Below the pieces are notes generated by a model. That model searched no databases and had not been told where the DNA came from. It was given only the letters and a program-made list of their open reading frames with translations. DNA of 64,000 bases from UBA6144 sp964399165 (GTDB lineage: Bacteria > Bdellovibrionota > Bacteriovoracia > Bacteriovoracales > Bacteriovoracaceae), in contig CAYNPO010000008.1 in assembly GCA_964399165.1 (NCBI GenBank), positions 62,001 to 126,000 on the forward strand, given 5' to 3'. The position numbers and the translations under genes are program-made. Below are positions 6,629 to 14,953 of the stretch, piece after piece. How positions within the stretch are numbered: position 1 is the stretch's first letter; every line of letters starts with the position of its first letter.

Positions 6629-8488
6629 TTAAGCACGAGGTCGTGGGGCTCGCCGCTCCTTGGCCCCTGTTCCGTACAAACTGGCCGCCAATCCGTCCAT
6701 CTTCCGCTTGCTCAGGTAATTCCGGATGAAATTCTTGTTCTCTTCCTTGTACCAGAAGAAAAACGTCCGCTGCTTTGTCTTTTCGTCCAGGCTGATGGCG
6801 GTCTCCACCGGCTTGAGCGTGTACGGGTGGAAGCCCGAGTAGTAGATCTCGGTGGCCACGGTCATGGGCGTGGGCGTGAAGTCCTGGACCTGCTCGAGCT
6901 TGTAGCCCAGCTCCTTGGTCTTGGCCGCCAGCTGGGCCATGTCCTCGGGCTTGCAGCCCGGGTGGGAGGAGATGAAGTACGGGATGATCTCCTGCTTGAG
7001 CCCGCGCTTCCGCGAGACTTCCTCGAAGCGCCGCTTGAAGATCTTGAAGTACTCGAAGCTCGGCTTCCTCATGAGCTTGAGCACGTGGTCCTCGGTATGC
7101 TCGGGGGCGACCTTGAGGCGGCCCGAGACGTGGTGGGTGACCAGTTGCTCCACGTACTCCTCGTCGGCCTTGGGATGGGTCGAGCGCGGGTCGAACATGA
7201 GGTCATAGCGCAGACCCGAGCTCACGAAGGCCTTTTTGACTTTCGGGTGGGCCGCCACGTCCTTATAAAGCGCGGTCATCTGGGTGGGGTTGGTGTCGAG
7301 GTTCTTGCAGATGAGGGGGAATACGCAGCTCGGAGCCGCGCATTTGTCGCACAGGGCCTGGTCGATGCCCTTCATGCCGTACATGTTGGCCGAAGGCCCA
7401 CCCATGTCGGAGATGTAACCCTTGAAGTCGGGCATCGCCACCACTTGGTCCAGCTCCTTCATGACCGAGCCCGGGGAACGCGAGGCGATCATTTTGCCCT
7501 GGTGGGCCGAGATGGTGCAGAAGCTGCAACCACCGAAGCAGCCGCGGTGGGTGTTCAGAGAGAACTTGATCATCTCGTAGGCGGCGATGGGGCCACGGTC
7601 TTTGTACTTGGGATGCGGGAGACGGGTGTAGGGCAAGTCGAAGGAGCCGTCGATCTCTGCCTCGGTCATGGTCTGATAGGGCGGGTTGATCACCAGCGTC
7701 CTCCCACCGGTACGCTGGAGCAGACGGTGGGCGTACTGTTTGTTGGACTCTACTTCCACGTGCATGAAGTTCCTGGCGTAGGCCTTCTTATCCTGCAGGC
7801 ACTCCTCGTGGGAGGTGAGTTCCACGTCCTCCCATGCCGACGCCGCGGGGACGTCGGTCAGATAGGCGATCTGGGGCACATGCCGCAGCTCGGGCAGCGA
7901 GTAACCCTTGCTCATGATCTTGGCCAAATCCCGCAGGGGCTGCTCCCCCATCCCGTAGATGAGCAGGTCGGCCCCCGACTGCGTGAGGATGTCCGGCATC
8001 AACCGGTCCGACCAGTAATCATAGTGGGTCACTCGTCGGAGCGAGGCCTCGATCCCGCCCAGGATCACCGGGCAGTCGGGGTAGAGGCGCTTGAGGATCT
8101 TCGCGTACACACTGGTGGCGTAGTCGGGCCGGTGGTTGGTGGCGCCACCCGGGGTGTAGGCGTCTTCCGAGCGCAGGCGCTTGCCTGCGGTGTACTTGTT
8201 CACCATGGAATCCATGTTCCCGCTGGTGACGCCGAAGAAGAGCCTAGGCCGGCCGAATTTCTTGAAGTCCCTCAGGTCGTCCTGCCAGTTGGGCTGGGCG
8301 ATGATGGCGACCTTGAGCCCGAGGGATTCCAGGATGCGCCCAATGACGGCGGCCCCGAAGGCAGGATGGTCCACGTAGGCGTCGCCGGTGACCAACACCA
8401 CGTCGAGCTCGTCCCAACCACGTTTCTTGGCCTCTTTGGCCGTGGTGGGGAGCCAGGCGGTGATGGGGAGTTCGGGCGTTAGACTCAT
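6629..8488 (-). CDS. ygiQ: YgiQ-family radical SAM protein
   Basis: A 619-aa protein, the usual length of the UPF0313/YgiQ family. The N-terminal third holds the B12-binding-like UPF0313_N region (LGGIEASLRRVTHYDYWSD). The radical SAM core has the [4Fe-4S] motif CFGGCSFC (about residue 325), and downstream Cys (CDKCAAPSC) and the family C-terminal DUF3362 region are present. YgiQ proteins are conserved cytoplasmic radical SAM enzymes whose reaction is not settled. ATG at 8488 was chosen; a TTG nine bases upstream is possible. Very GC-rich codon use produces a long antisense frame that is not a gene. Confidence 0.95.
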   Translation of the reverse strand: MSLTPELPITAWLPTTAKEAKKRGWDELDVVLVTGDAYVDHPAFGAAVIGRILESLGLKVAIIAQPNWQDDLRDFKKFGRPRLFFGVTSGNMDSMVNKYTAGKRLRSEDAYTPGGATNHRPDYATSVYAKILKRLYPDCPVILGGIEASLRRVTHYDYWSDRLMPDILTQSGADLLIYGMGEQPLRDLAKIMSKGYSLPELRHVPQIAYLTDVPAASAWEDVELTSHEECLQDKKAYARNFMHVEVESNKQYAHRLLQRTGGRTLVINPPYQTMTEAEIDGSFDLPYTRLPHPKYKDRGPIAAYEMIKFSLNTHRGCFGGCSFCTISAHQGKMIASRSPGSVMKELDQVVAMPDFKGYISDMGGPSANMYGMKGIDQALCDKCAAPSCVFPLICKNLDTNPTQMTALYKDVAAHPKVKKAFVSSGLRYDLMFDPRSTHPKADEEYVEQLVTHHVSGRLKVAPEHTEDHVLKLMRKPSFEYFKIFKRRFEEVSRKRGLKQEIIPYFISSHPGCKPEDMAQLAAKTKELGYKLEQVQDFTPTPMTVATEIYYSGFHPYTLKPVETAISLDEKTKQRTFFFWYKEENKNFIRNYLSKRKMDGLAASLYGTGAKERRAPRPRA

Positions 8489-8705
8489 ACCGCGCAACCT
8501 AGCTGCTGCATCTCCAAGTGGGAAGGGCCAGTTTTTACAGGGTTATCCCTCTGCCCGAGACTGTCTCACTGCTCACATCGGGGTGAGCTGTAAGGTATTT
8601 GAATAGTTTCCGTGAGCTTTTAGACCCCCTCTACCAGGATTTCTCACTACTTAGTCCCCGGCATGCCGGTTGCAGCCTAATAGGAAAACCAACAACGAGG
8701 TCACA
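8489..8705. other. Intergenic region with palindromes
   Basis: This 217-base AT-richer gap separates divergent ygiQ and the next gene, so it should hold both promoters. It contains a 12-bp perfect palindrome (CCGGCATGCCGG, 8658-8669) and a GCTCAC/GTGAGC inverted repeat near 8572-8589. No function is assigned. Confidence 0.4.
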
Positions 8706-9287
8706 ATGCAGAGATTCGTCATATCCACCTTCGCTCTACTGGCCGCCCTTCCCACCTTCGCCAGCTACAGTCATTGTCTGGACCGCGACCACGTGGTTCA
8801 CGAAGGGAACCATCCCAATGGTTCCGACCGATGCGAAAGATCCCGCGTGGCCTACATGACTTTCGACCAGGCCCAGCGGATCTGCCATGCGACGGACGAG
8901 GTCGCCACCGCCGTCCGCTATGCCCGCTGGGCAGGCAGTCCCGAAGGTTTCCATGGTCGCTTTCTAACTAGGCGCCCTACTGCCCAGGAAAACGCCAGAC
9001 ACTTTTTTGAAGAAATCATCTCTCGCGATGAGAGGGGAAATCCGCTGGAAGTCGTCTACTACAGTAACGACACCTACGCCTCCGTCTGCGGAGTTGACGA
9101 GTCCAACCTCCACAACGTCCCAGAAACCCCCTGCCGCACTTACTGGACCGCCTCCCGTGGGGAGAACTGGGGTGACCGCGTCGGCTCTGCCTACGCCTTC
9201 AACATGATTACAGGGACGATTCGAGAAGAGCCCGTCACCGAGCGCTTTGCGGTACGGTGTTTTCCCCGGTCCGCCCGCGCCCGCTAA
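8706..9287 (+). CDS. Secreted hypothetical protein
   Basis: A 193-aa protein with a signal peptide (MQRFVISTFALLAALPTFA) and six mature Cys spread through the chain. The ATG at 8706 is supported by GAGGT about six bases upstream; an upstream in-frame start would bury the signal peptide. The C-terminal half (TYWTASRGENWGD, SAYAFNMITG, FAVRCFP) resembles the 'W(T)S(S) ... A(Y/W) ... VRCV' pattern of formylglycine/lectin-like or FISUMP-type secreted domains, but this is too weak to name a family. Confidence 0.7.
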   Translation: MQRFVISTFALLAALPTFASYSHCLDRDHVVHEGNHPNGSDRCERSRVAYMTFDQAQRICHATDEVATAVRYARWAGSPEGFHGRFLTRRPTAQENARHFFEEIISRDERGNPLEVVYYSNDTYASVCGVDESNLHNVPETPCRTYWTASRGENWGDRVGSAYAFNMITGTIREEPVTERFAVRCFPRSARAR

Positions 9288-9297
9288 TCTTAAAGGT

Positions 9298-9321
9298 GTG
9301 CCCCGCTCATGGGCGGGGCAC
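9298..9321. terminator. Bidirectional hairpin between convergent genes
   Basis: A 9-bp perfect stem (GTGCCCCGC/GCGGGGCAC) lies between the convergent genes and overlaps the stop of the minus-strand gene. It lacks a long T run on either strand, so termination strength is uncertain. Confidence 0.5.
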
Positions 9322-9930
9322 CAACCACTCCCCCGGCGCCACTTCAAAGGGCCGTGGGACCAGCCTCAAATACTTTTCCACGGCCCCCGTGAGCAGCACG
9401 TCTTCGGGTCCCACGTCCGGGGCAAAGCGCGCCACCACCTCTCCCTGCCGACTCACCAGGAATTTCTCAAAATCCCCCAGGATCTTGCCGGAGAGTCCCC
9501 GCGGCGGGAGCCCGTGGTGGGCGCCTGTGCGCCAGCGATCGGAATACTCTCCCCCCGGTTTGGTCTGCGGAACCGGGATGACGTTGGTGAGGTAGGCGTA
9601 GAGCGGATGTTGGTGCTCGCCTCCCACATGGATTTTCTCAAAGAGGGGGAAACTCACCCCAAAGCGATCCCGGGCCTGGGATTCGATCACGGCGCCGCCT
9701 TCCAGTTCGTGCCCGAAGTCCGAGGTGGGAAATCCCAACACTGTGAGCCCTTCTCTTCTATGGGCCTCGTACAGTCGCTCCAATCCGCGCATCTGCGGGG
9801 CCAAGGGCGAACGCGACGCCGTGTTCACGATCAGCAACACCCGTCCCATGAAGGGCGCCAGGGTCGTCTCCCTTCCGTCGAGGAACTTGAGGGGGATCTG
9901 CGCGATTTGGGGGGCGGTGTCTTGGTGCAT
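9307..9930 (-). CDS. Glutathione peroxidase homologue lacking the catalytic Cys
   Basis: A 207-aa protein with the thioredoxin-fold layout of glutathione peroxidases. The segment VLLIVNTASRSPLAPQ aligns with the NVASxCG active-site motif, but Ser41 stands where Cys or selenocysteine is expected; its codon is TCG, not TGA or TGC. The second motif, normally FPCNQFGxQEPG, reads FPTSDFGHELEG, so the resolving-region Cys and the active-site Gln and Asn are also changed. The chain is longer than usual, with a C-terminal extension (EVAPGEWLVPRP). It is cytoplasmic, with no signal peptide. A peroxidase role is unlikely; a non-catalytic or altered role is inferred. Confidence 0.8.
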   Translation of the reverse strand: MHQDTAPQIAQIPLKFLDGRETTLAPFMGRVLLIVNTASRSPLAPQMRGLERLYEAHRREGLTVLGFPTSDFGHELEGGAVIESQARDRFGVSFPLFEKIHVGGEHQHPLYAYLTNVIPVPQTKPGGEYSDRWRTGAHHGLPPRGLSGKILGDFEKFLVSRQGEVVARFAPDVGPEDVLLTGAVEKYLRLVPRPFEVAPGEWLVPRP

Positions 9931-10093
9931 TCCGGAATGCTAGCCCGGGCTGACCCATCCGGGGGGGGACATTTCTTGGACGGGTCTTTCGCTCGAGCGG
10001 AAAAAAGAAATAAATCCGTCCCTCCCACCCCGACAACCTTTGTCCAAGGCGTCGAGGGCGGGACCCTGCTAGGTTGTCCACCAGGAGCCGCCC

Positions 10094-10993
10094 ATGACGA
10101 AGCCCACTGCCGTCCTCGTCCCCCTCTTATGCATATTGGTTGGAATGTTCTCCATGCAATGGGGGGCGACGGTGGCCAAAGGAATTTTCCCGGTCGCCGG
10201 CCCTGTGGGCGCCAGCACCCTGCGCCTGATCGTGGCCACGTTGGTGCTCTCCCTGGTGTGGCGGCCCTGGCGGGTGCGCGGCACCGGCGGCGTCATCCCC
10301 GTCATCATCTACGGCGTTTCCCTGGCCGGCATGAACACCCTCTTCTACTTCGCGCTTGAACGCATCCCGCTGGGCATGGCCGTGGCCATCGAGTTCAGCG
10401 GGCCTTTGGCCGTTGCCATCTGCACTTCGCGCAGGCCCACCGACTTTTTCTGGGCCGTCCTGGCCGTCGCCGGCATCGCCCTGATCTTGCCGTTCAACCG
10501 CCTGCCGGGATCCCTCGATCCGGTGGGTGTCCTCTATGCCGTGGGAGGAGCATTTTTCTGGGCCCTCTACATCCTGTATGGACGGCGCTCCGGCGGCAGC
10601 ATGGAGGGCGGCGTGGCCACCACCCTGGGCATGGGGGTGGCTACCCTCGCCATTCTCCCCTTCGGCATCGCCAGCGCCGGGAACTCGCTGTGGAACCCGT
10701 CGCTTCTCCCCTTCGCCTTGGGCGTGGGGATTTTCTCCAGCGCTCTGCCGTTTTCATTGGAGATGGTGGCGCTCAAGCGCCTGCCCACTTCCACCTTCAG
10801 CATCTTCATGAGCCTTGAACCGGTGGTGGCGGCACTCTCGGGCCGCGTGCACTTAGGAGAATCCCTCAGCGGACGCCAGTGGGGGGCCATCGCCTGCTTG
10901 ATCCTCGCATCGGTAGGCACTTCCTTGAGCGTGAAGCCCCCTGTCCCACTGCCCGTTCCCGCGCCGGCCGCAGAACCGGTACTGGAACCCTAA
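10094..10993 (+). CDS. EamA/DMT-family exporter, RhtA-like
   Basis: A 299-aa protein with about ten transmembrane segments in two EamA halves. The pattern GATVAKGIFPVAGPVGASTLRL, MNTLFYFALERIPLGMAVAIEF and the closing EPVVAALSG with LASVGTS match the RhtA subgroup, which exports threonine, homoserine or similar small amino acids in E. coli. The substrate here is inferred. AGGAG lies six bases before the ATG. The Pro/Ala-rich C-terminal tail is unusual. Confidence 0.85.
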   Translation: MTKPTAVLVPLLCILVGMFSMQWGATVAKGIFPVAGPVGASTLRLIVATLVLSLVWRPWRVRGTGGVIPVIIYGVSLAGMNTLFYFALERIPLGMAVAIEFSGPLAVAICTSRRPTDFFWAVLAVAGIALILPFNRLPGSLDPVGVLYAVGGAFFWALYILYGRRSGGSMEGGVATTLGMGVATLAILPFGIASAGNSLWNPSLLPFALGVGIFSSALPFSLEMVALKRLPTSTFSIFMSLEPVVAALSGRVHLGESLSGRQWGAIACLILASVGTSLSVKPPVPLPVPAPAAEPVLEP

Positions 10994-11027
10994 AACCGCT
11001 GACCATCGAGGCGAGGAGGGCCTGACC

Positions 11028-11480
11028 ATGGACATGACCTGGAACGAAATCAGCAACTGGAGCCACGCCCACGGCAATAAAGAGCAGGACCCCGGCTTGA
11101 TGAGCGACCTGCGGGTTCTGATGGTGGACGACGCGCCCGAGAGCCGGCGCCTGTACAAAGCGCTCCTGGGGCAGCAAGGCGCGCAGGTGGATGAGGCGGC
11201 CGACGGGCAGGAGGGCTACCGCAAAGGCAGCCACATCCCCTACGACGTAGTGCTTATGGACCTAGAAATGCCGGGATGGGATGGCTTCCGCGCCACCATG
11301 CAGTTGCGGGCCGCCGGTTTCGAGAACCCTATCATCGCCCTCTCCGCCCACGACGGACCCGACGTGCAACTGCGCTGCCTGGAAACGGGCTTTAGCGACC
11401 ATCTGGCGAAGAAGCTCGCCGCCACCGCCCTCGTCGAGACGGTGGTGCACTGGGCGCACCTAGGACGAAAGCTACTCTGA
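11028..11480 (+). CDS. Single-domain response regulator
   Basis: A 150-aa protein that is one receiver domain after a 27-residue extension. The acidic pair (MVDDA, D34-D35), phosphoacceptor D78 in VVLMDLEMP, the Ser in ALSAHD and a Lys in HLAKKL are present, although the usual Pro after that Lys is absent. There is no output domain, so it should act by protein contact or phosphorelay, as CheY/Spo0F-type proteins do. GGAGG lies eight bases upstream. No kinase is adjacent. The end overlaps the convergent gene by nine bases. Confidence 0.9.
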   Translation: MDMTWNEISNWSHAHGNKEQDPGLMSDLRVLMVDDAPESRRLYKALLGQQGAQVDEAADGQEGYRKGSHIPYDVVLMDLEMPGWDGFRATMQLRAAGFENPIIALSAHDGPDVQLRCLETGFSDHLAKKLAATALVETVVHWAHLGRKLL

Positions 11481-11984
11481 GCGGGGTGCCGGATTGATCA
11501 GGATCTGGCGGATGCCCACCAGCCCGAAGGCGGTCCAATTCCCCATGAGCTTCATGTGGGTGACCACGCCGCGCTCGTTGTGGGTAAGTTGGTGCAGGCC
11601 GTCCGCGCCTTGGAGCAGCTGGAGGCGCATGAAGCGACGGGTGCCGAGAACCCCGTTATAGAGATAGTCGAGCTTGATGTTGCCGCCCTTGTAGGGGTCG
11701 AACTCGCTGACGTTCAGCCTCACGATGTCCCGCCCGCTCTGGCGGAACAGCACCGCCCCGTCCGCTTCCACCTCTTCCAGGGAGACAGTGACGTCTTCGG
11801 AGATGCCGCCGTTGGGAAGGCGGCTCACAAAGCGCATGCTGTCGATGGCGCCGTCTTCCTTCACTTCCAGGTAGAAGGTGGTGGTCTTGTCATTCACGTT
11901 GGAGGTGATGGTGACCAGCTCTCGCTCAAGCGCGGCGGCGGAGAAAGAGGAAAGGAGGAGGATGGCGGCGATAAAGTTTTTCAT
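11472..11984 (-). CDS. Secreted hypothetical protein
   Basis: A 170-aa protein with a signal peptide (MKNFIAAILLLSSFSAAA) and a beta-rich mature part without Cys. No family is recognised. It stands alone, overlapping the response regulator gene tail to tail. Confidence 0.7.
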   Translation of the reverse strand: MKNFIAAILLLSSFSAAALERELVTITSNVNDKTTTFYLEVKEDGAIDSMRFVSRLPNGGISEDVTVSLEEVEADGAVLFRQSGRDIVRLNVSEFDPYKGGNIKLDYLYNGVLGTRRFMRLQLLQGADGLHQLTHNERGVVTHMKLMGNWTAFGLVGIRQILINPAPRSE

Positions 11985-12137
11985 ACTATTTTTTTGCCAT
12001 GGCTGAGCGCAAGGTGAAACGACGCGCCGGGCAACCGCATGTCAAAGTTTGCATGCTTTTTCCGGGGGTTCAGGGCCAGTCTGTCCCTATCCTCCCCCAC
12101 GCCCGGCCCTTTATCATGAAAGTCTAGGAGGTGCCCC

Positions 12138-12557
12138 ATGTTGAAATCCTTCCTGCTCGCCGCCGCTCTCGTCCTGGCCACCGCTGGACTCAAGGCCCAG
12201 GCTTGCTCCTTCTCCGTGAACGATCTCGCCATGAAGAATCTTATGGCGGCTGCCGCCGCCAACGAGTTTGGCATCGGACTGGAAAAGGTCACCAAGACCA
12301 CCTTCTCCGCCTACGGAAAAAGCTTCGTGGGCAGCGCCCCCCAGACCCACTGCCCACTACAGTTGGTGACCCAAGTGAGGGTGTCTTTGGCCTACAACAA
12401 GGGCCTGGTGGAGAAGTGCGAGCTGTCCGTGGACGTGGCCCGCACGGAAGAATTGGCAGAAGACCCCATGGGGCCCGTGGAAAGCTTCGCCTTCGCGTTC
12501 CCCGCCTCCAGTTGCCGCCGGGTGCGTCCCACCCTGCGGCGGATTGGCGGCGGCTAA
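12138..12557 (+). CDS. Secreted hypothetical protein
   Basis: A 139-aa protein with a signal peptide (MLKSFLLAAALVLATAGLKAQA), four mature Cys (ACSF, THCPL, EKCEL, SSCRR) and AGGAGG six bases before the ATG. The last Cys pair and basic tail (RRVRPTLRR) are notable. No family is recognised. It ends one base before the convergent cyclophilin gene stop. Confidence 0.75.
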   Translation: MLKSFLLAAALVLATAGLKAQACSFSVNDLAMKNLMAAAAANEFGIGLEKVTKTTFSAYGKSFVGSAPQTHCPLQLVTQVRVSLAYNKGLVEKCELSVDVARTEELAEDPMGPVESFAFAFPASSCRRVRPTLRRIGGG

Positions 12558-12558
12558 T

Positions 12559-13122
12559 CTACTTGCGGCGGGCGGTGCGGATAACTACGGTGTCCATGGG
12601 GACATCACTGTGGCCGGCCCGCTCGCCCGTGCGCACGGCCTTGATCCGGTTCACCACGTGCATGCCCGAGGTGACCTTGCCGAACACCGCATAGCCGTAG
12701 CCGCCGTCGGTGGTGTCACGGTGGTTGAGCCGGGAGTTGTCGGCCACGTTGATGAAGAACTGGGCGCTGGCGGAATGGGGATCCGGCGTGCGGGCCATGG
12801 CGATGGTGCCAGTATCATTGGAGAGCCCATTGGTGGCTTCGTTGCGAATGGGGGCGCGGGTTTTCTTCTCTTTCATGTCGGCGGTGAAGCCGCCCCCCTG
12901 GATCATGAAGCCGTTGATCACCCGGTGGAAGATGGTGCCGTCGTAGAATTTGTCGTCCACGTACTTGAGGAAGTTCGCCACGGTCAGGGGCGCCTTGGCC
13001 TGGTCCAGCTCGATCTCGATGGTCCCGTGTGTCGTGGTAAGAACCACCACCGGCTTGGGGGCAGGGGCCTGGGCGAAGGCGGAAACGGAAGCGAAGCAAA
13101 GGGCGAAAAACAAACGGCGCAT
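12559..13122 (-). CDS. Periplasmic cyclophilin-type peptidyl-prolyl isomerase
   Basis: A 187-aa protein with a signal peptide (MRRLFFALCFASVSAFA). The cyclophilin domain covers the rest: FHRVINGFMIQGG, the SASAQFFINVADN segment with substrate-binding Gln and Phe, and YAVFGKVTSGMHVV. These carry the catalytic Arg and hydrophobic pocket of the PpiA class. It would catalyse cis-trans isomerisation of proline peptide bonds in exported proteins. AAGGAG lies five bases before the ATG. It is the size of E. coli PpiA, though no orthology is claimed. Confidence 0.93.
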   Translation of the reverse strand: MRRLFFALCFASVSAFAQAPAPKPVVVLTTTHGTIEIELDQAKAPLTVANFLKYVDDKFYDGTIFHRVINGFMIQGGGFTADMKEKKTRAPIRNEATNGLSNDTGTIAMARTPDPHSASAQFFINVADNSRLNHRDTTDGGYGYAVFGKVTSGMHVVNRIKAVRTGERAGHSDVPMDTVVIRTARRK

Positions 13123-13332
13123 GGTTTCTCCTTGGGTGGAGCCAAAAGCTTACCTGGCCGTGGAGGGGATGTCGACGACAGCGCGGGGCGTGAGGTGCCG
13201 GGAAGGAACGCTTGTGGAGTTTCCGCCACCAATTATGCAAAGGGGCACGACGGATGCGCCCCGAGCTTTTCTTTTATGCTGCTGGCATGGATAAGCCGGA
13301 GCACAACGCCCCGGCGTCACATGGAGGCGAAC

Positions 13333-13506
13333 ATGGCTAACCAGAACAACATGAACAACAACCAGCAAGGCAACCGCTCCGGCAGCAACACCGGCTCCAA
13401 CCAGAGCGGCCAGCGTCCCAGCACTGGCACCGGTTCCAACCAGAGCTCCAACCAGAACCAGTCCGGCTCCCGTTCAGGCGGCGCCCAGCGCTCCGAACGC
13501 GAGTGA
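13333..13506 (+). CDS. Asn/Gln/Ser/Gly-rich mini-protein (57 aa)
   Basis: A short gene with GGAGG five bases before the ATG and a strong terminator eight bases after the stop. The product consists almost only of N, Q, S, G, R and T with repeats such as GSNQS and STGTGSNQS; it is hydrophilic and predicted disordered. There is no signal peptide. A longer frame extends upstream but reads through the antisense of the cyclophilin gene and is not credible. It parallels the SRG-rich mini-gene at 5448 in layout and composition bias. Function unknown. Confidence 0.7.
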   Translation: MANQNNMNNNQQGNRSGSNTGSNQSGQRPSTGTGSNQSSNQNQSGSRSGGAQRSERE

Positions 13507-13513
13507 CGCAGTT

Positions 13514-13545
13514 GCCGGCGGGTTCACCCCCGCCGGCCCCTCCTT
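13514..13545 (+). terminator. Rho-independent terminator after the NQSG-rich mini-gene
   Basis: A 9-bp stem (GCCGGCGGG/CCCGCCGGC) with a 6-base loop is followed by CCCTCCTTT. It may also serve the convergent protease gene. Confidence 0.75.
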
Positions 13546-13558
13546 TCCAAACCCTGAC

Positions 13559-14308
13559 TTAAATCTGTGAATTGATCCAGTCCACGTAAGGCAGCACATT
13601 GGTGTAGATGCCTTCACGGCAGGCCCGCCCGCCCATCACGGCTCCCACCACCACCTCACGCCCGCCAATGCTCACCAGGGCCGGCCCCCCCGAATCACCG
13701 TCACAGACTTCCCCCCCACGGTTACGTGTGGTGAAGAAGCGGGCGGTGGGCGCATAAGGGGAAGTGAGCCATTGAGATTTCTGGGCCAAGTAGCCCGTGA
13801 GTGGGTTGGGACGCGTGCTCTGTGCTCCGTATCCGGAGGCGGTGTAGCGGCGCTCGCGCAGAAATGACGCCACATCGGCGTCAGTGGGAAGCTCCACCAC
13901 GCGGTAAGGGGCCGGCGCGGGGGACTCCAGCCGCAAGAGTGCCAAGTCCACGTTTCCGGCGCGGTGGTTGGCCGGGCCATCGAGGGAAGTGTCGTAGCTG
14001 TCGTGGCGGATGGCCTCAATGATCTCGCGGCGGTCGTCCGCCTGGCGAAGATCGATATAGGCCGTGAAGTGCACGACCACCTCGTCGGCGTCCTGCAGGC
14101 AGTGGGCGGCGGTGAGCACCACGTCCGGACGTACCAGCACGCCGGAACAGATCTCGACGCCCCGGGGGCCCGCGGCGCGGGTCACCAGAACCGCCACGGT
14201 GTTGTACTGAGCTGGTGAATTCCGAACGACCTCGCGGGCACCCACCACGGCCTTGGCGGGGAGGTTGCCCAGAAGACCCACGAGGGCGAAGATCAGCGTA
14301 TTTTTCAT
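13559..14308 (-). CDS. Secreted trypsin-like serine protease (S1 family)
   Basis: A 249-aa protein with a signal peptide (MKNTLIFALVGLLGNLPAKA), then VVGAREV, which resembles the IVGG start of mature trypsins. The catalytic triad is visible: H69 in LTAAHC, D121 in NVDLALL and S206 in GDSGGP. A Glu stands six residues before the Ser, at the trypsin specificity position, which would favour basic P1 residues. Cys near residues 54 and 70 can form the His-loop disulfide. ATG at 14308 was preferred because it begins the signal peptide; ATG at 14320 is possible. Confidence 0.93.
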   Translation of the reverse strand: MKNTLIFALVGLLGNLPAKAVVGAREVVRNSPAQYNTVAVLVTRAAGPRGVEICSGVLVRPDVVLTAAHCLQDADEVVVHFTAYIDLRQADDRREIIEAIRHDSYDTSLDGPANHRAGNVDLALLRLESPAPAPYRVVELPTDADVASFLRERRYTASGYGAQSTRPNPLTGYLAQKSQWLTSPYAPTARFFTTRNRGGEVCDGDSGGPALVSIGGREVVVGAVMGGRACREGIYTNVLPYVDWINSQI

Positions 14309-14417
14309 GGGTCCATACATACACCAGCGCCCCAAGGCCCCCGCATGAACGCGTAAACTTTACCCAGTGCGGAGCTGGCCGCACGGAGGTAGGCTGCGGA
14401 CTTTGCCGGAGGGGCCC

Positions 14418-14945
14418 ATGCGCTCGTTGCTATTCACGACTTTTCTGTTCGCGCTCGCTTTGCGGGCGATGGCCCAAGACATCGTGTGCCCCGCCACTTC
14501 GATCTTGGCAGCGAACCCGGCCAACCGCGAGGTCACCTTGACCATCGGGTTCGACGGCGGCAGGCCCAGCCGCTATTCCTTCCTACAAGAAGCCGGTCCC
14601 CTCTTTGGGACCTTCGAGGCGGCCCTCCCGCGTCCCGCGGAACTCGCGGCCTGCGACCCTTACGATGCCGGTTGCGTCCCGGGCATCCTCGGCAGCTGGG
14701 ATGAGGGCGGCGTTCGCCTGGCCCAGCTGGTGGGGCTGGTGAACGACTACCAAACCAATCCGGATCTCTCTGAGCTCGTACAACCCCATATCGACATCTC
14801 TCGCATCGCCTCGGGCAAGGCCTACTTGATCGAGGATGCCTCCATCTTCGGCTATATGGGGCTCTACGAATTCCGTGACGCCCAGGATGCCGTGTTGGCG
14901 CGCTACTTTTATGCCGTGGAGCTCATGCGCTGCCGGGAACCTTGA
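14418..14945 (+). CDS. Secreted hypothetical protein
   Basis: A 175-aa protein with a signal peptide (MRSLLFTTFLFALALRAMA) and GGAGG five bases before the ATG at 14418. The mature chain has four Cys, including CDPYDAGC, and no recognised family. It ends nine bases before the ribokinase start, so it may be the first gene of that operon. Confidence 0.7.
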   Translation: MRSLLFTTFLFALALRAMAQDIVCPATSILAANPANREVTLTIGFDGGRPSRYSFLQEAGPLFGTFEAALPRPAELAACDPYDAGCVPGILGSWDEGGVRLAQLVGLVNDYQTNPDLSELVQPHIDISRIASGKAYLIEDASIFGYMGLYEFRDAQDAVLARYFYAVELMRCREP

Positions 14946-14953
14946 GAGCGGCG

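Noticed and set aside
6827..8482. Long plus-strand frame of 551 codons
   Set aside because: It is the antisense of ygiQ, whose motifs are unmistakable; the frame is open because of GC-rich third positions and its translation has no domain logic.
9808..9810. Possible selenocysteine codon in the glutathione peroxidase homologue
   Set aside because: The codon is TCG (Ser), not TGA, so there is no selenocysteine.
9247..10359. Plus-strand frame of 370 codons
   Set aside because: Runs through the antisense of the glutathione peroxidase homologue and out of frame into the RhtA-like gene; no coding character.
12544..13332. Upstream extension of the NQSG-rich mini-gene to a 320-aa protein
   Set aside because: The extension is antisense to the cyclophilin gene; only the last 57 codons have a ribosome site and coherent composition.
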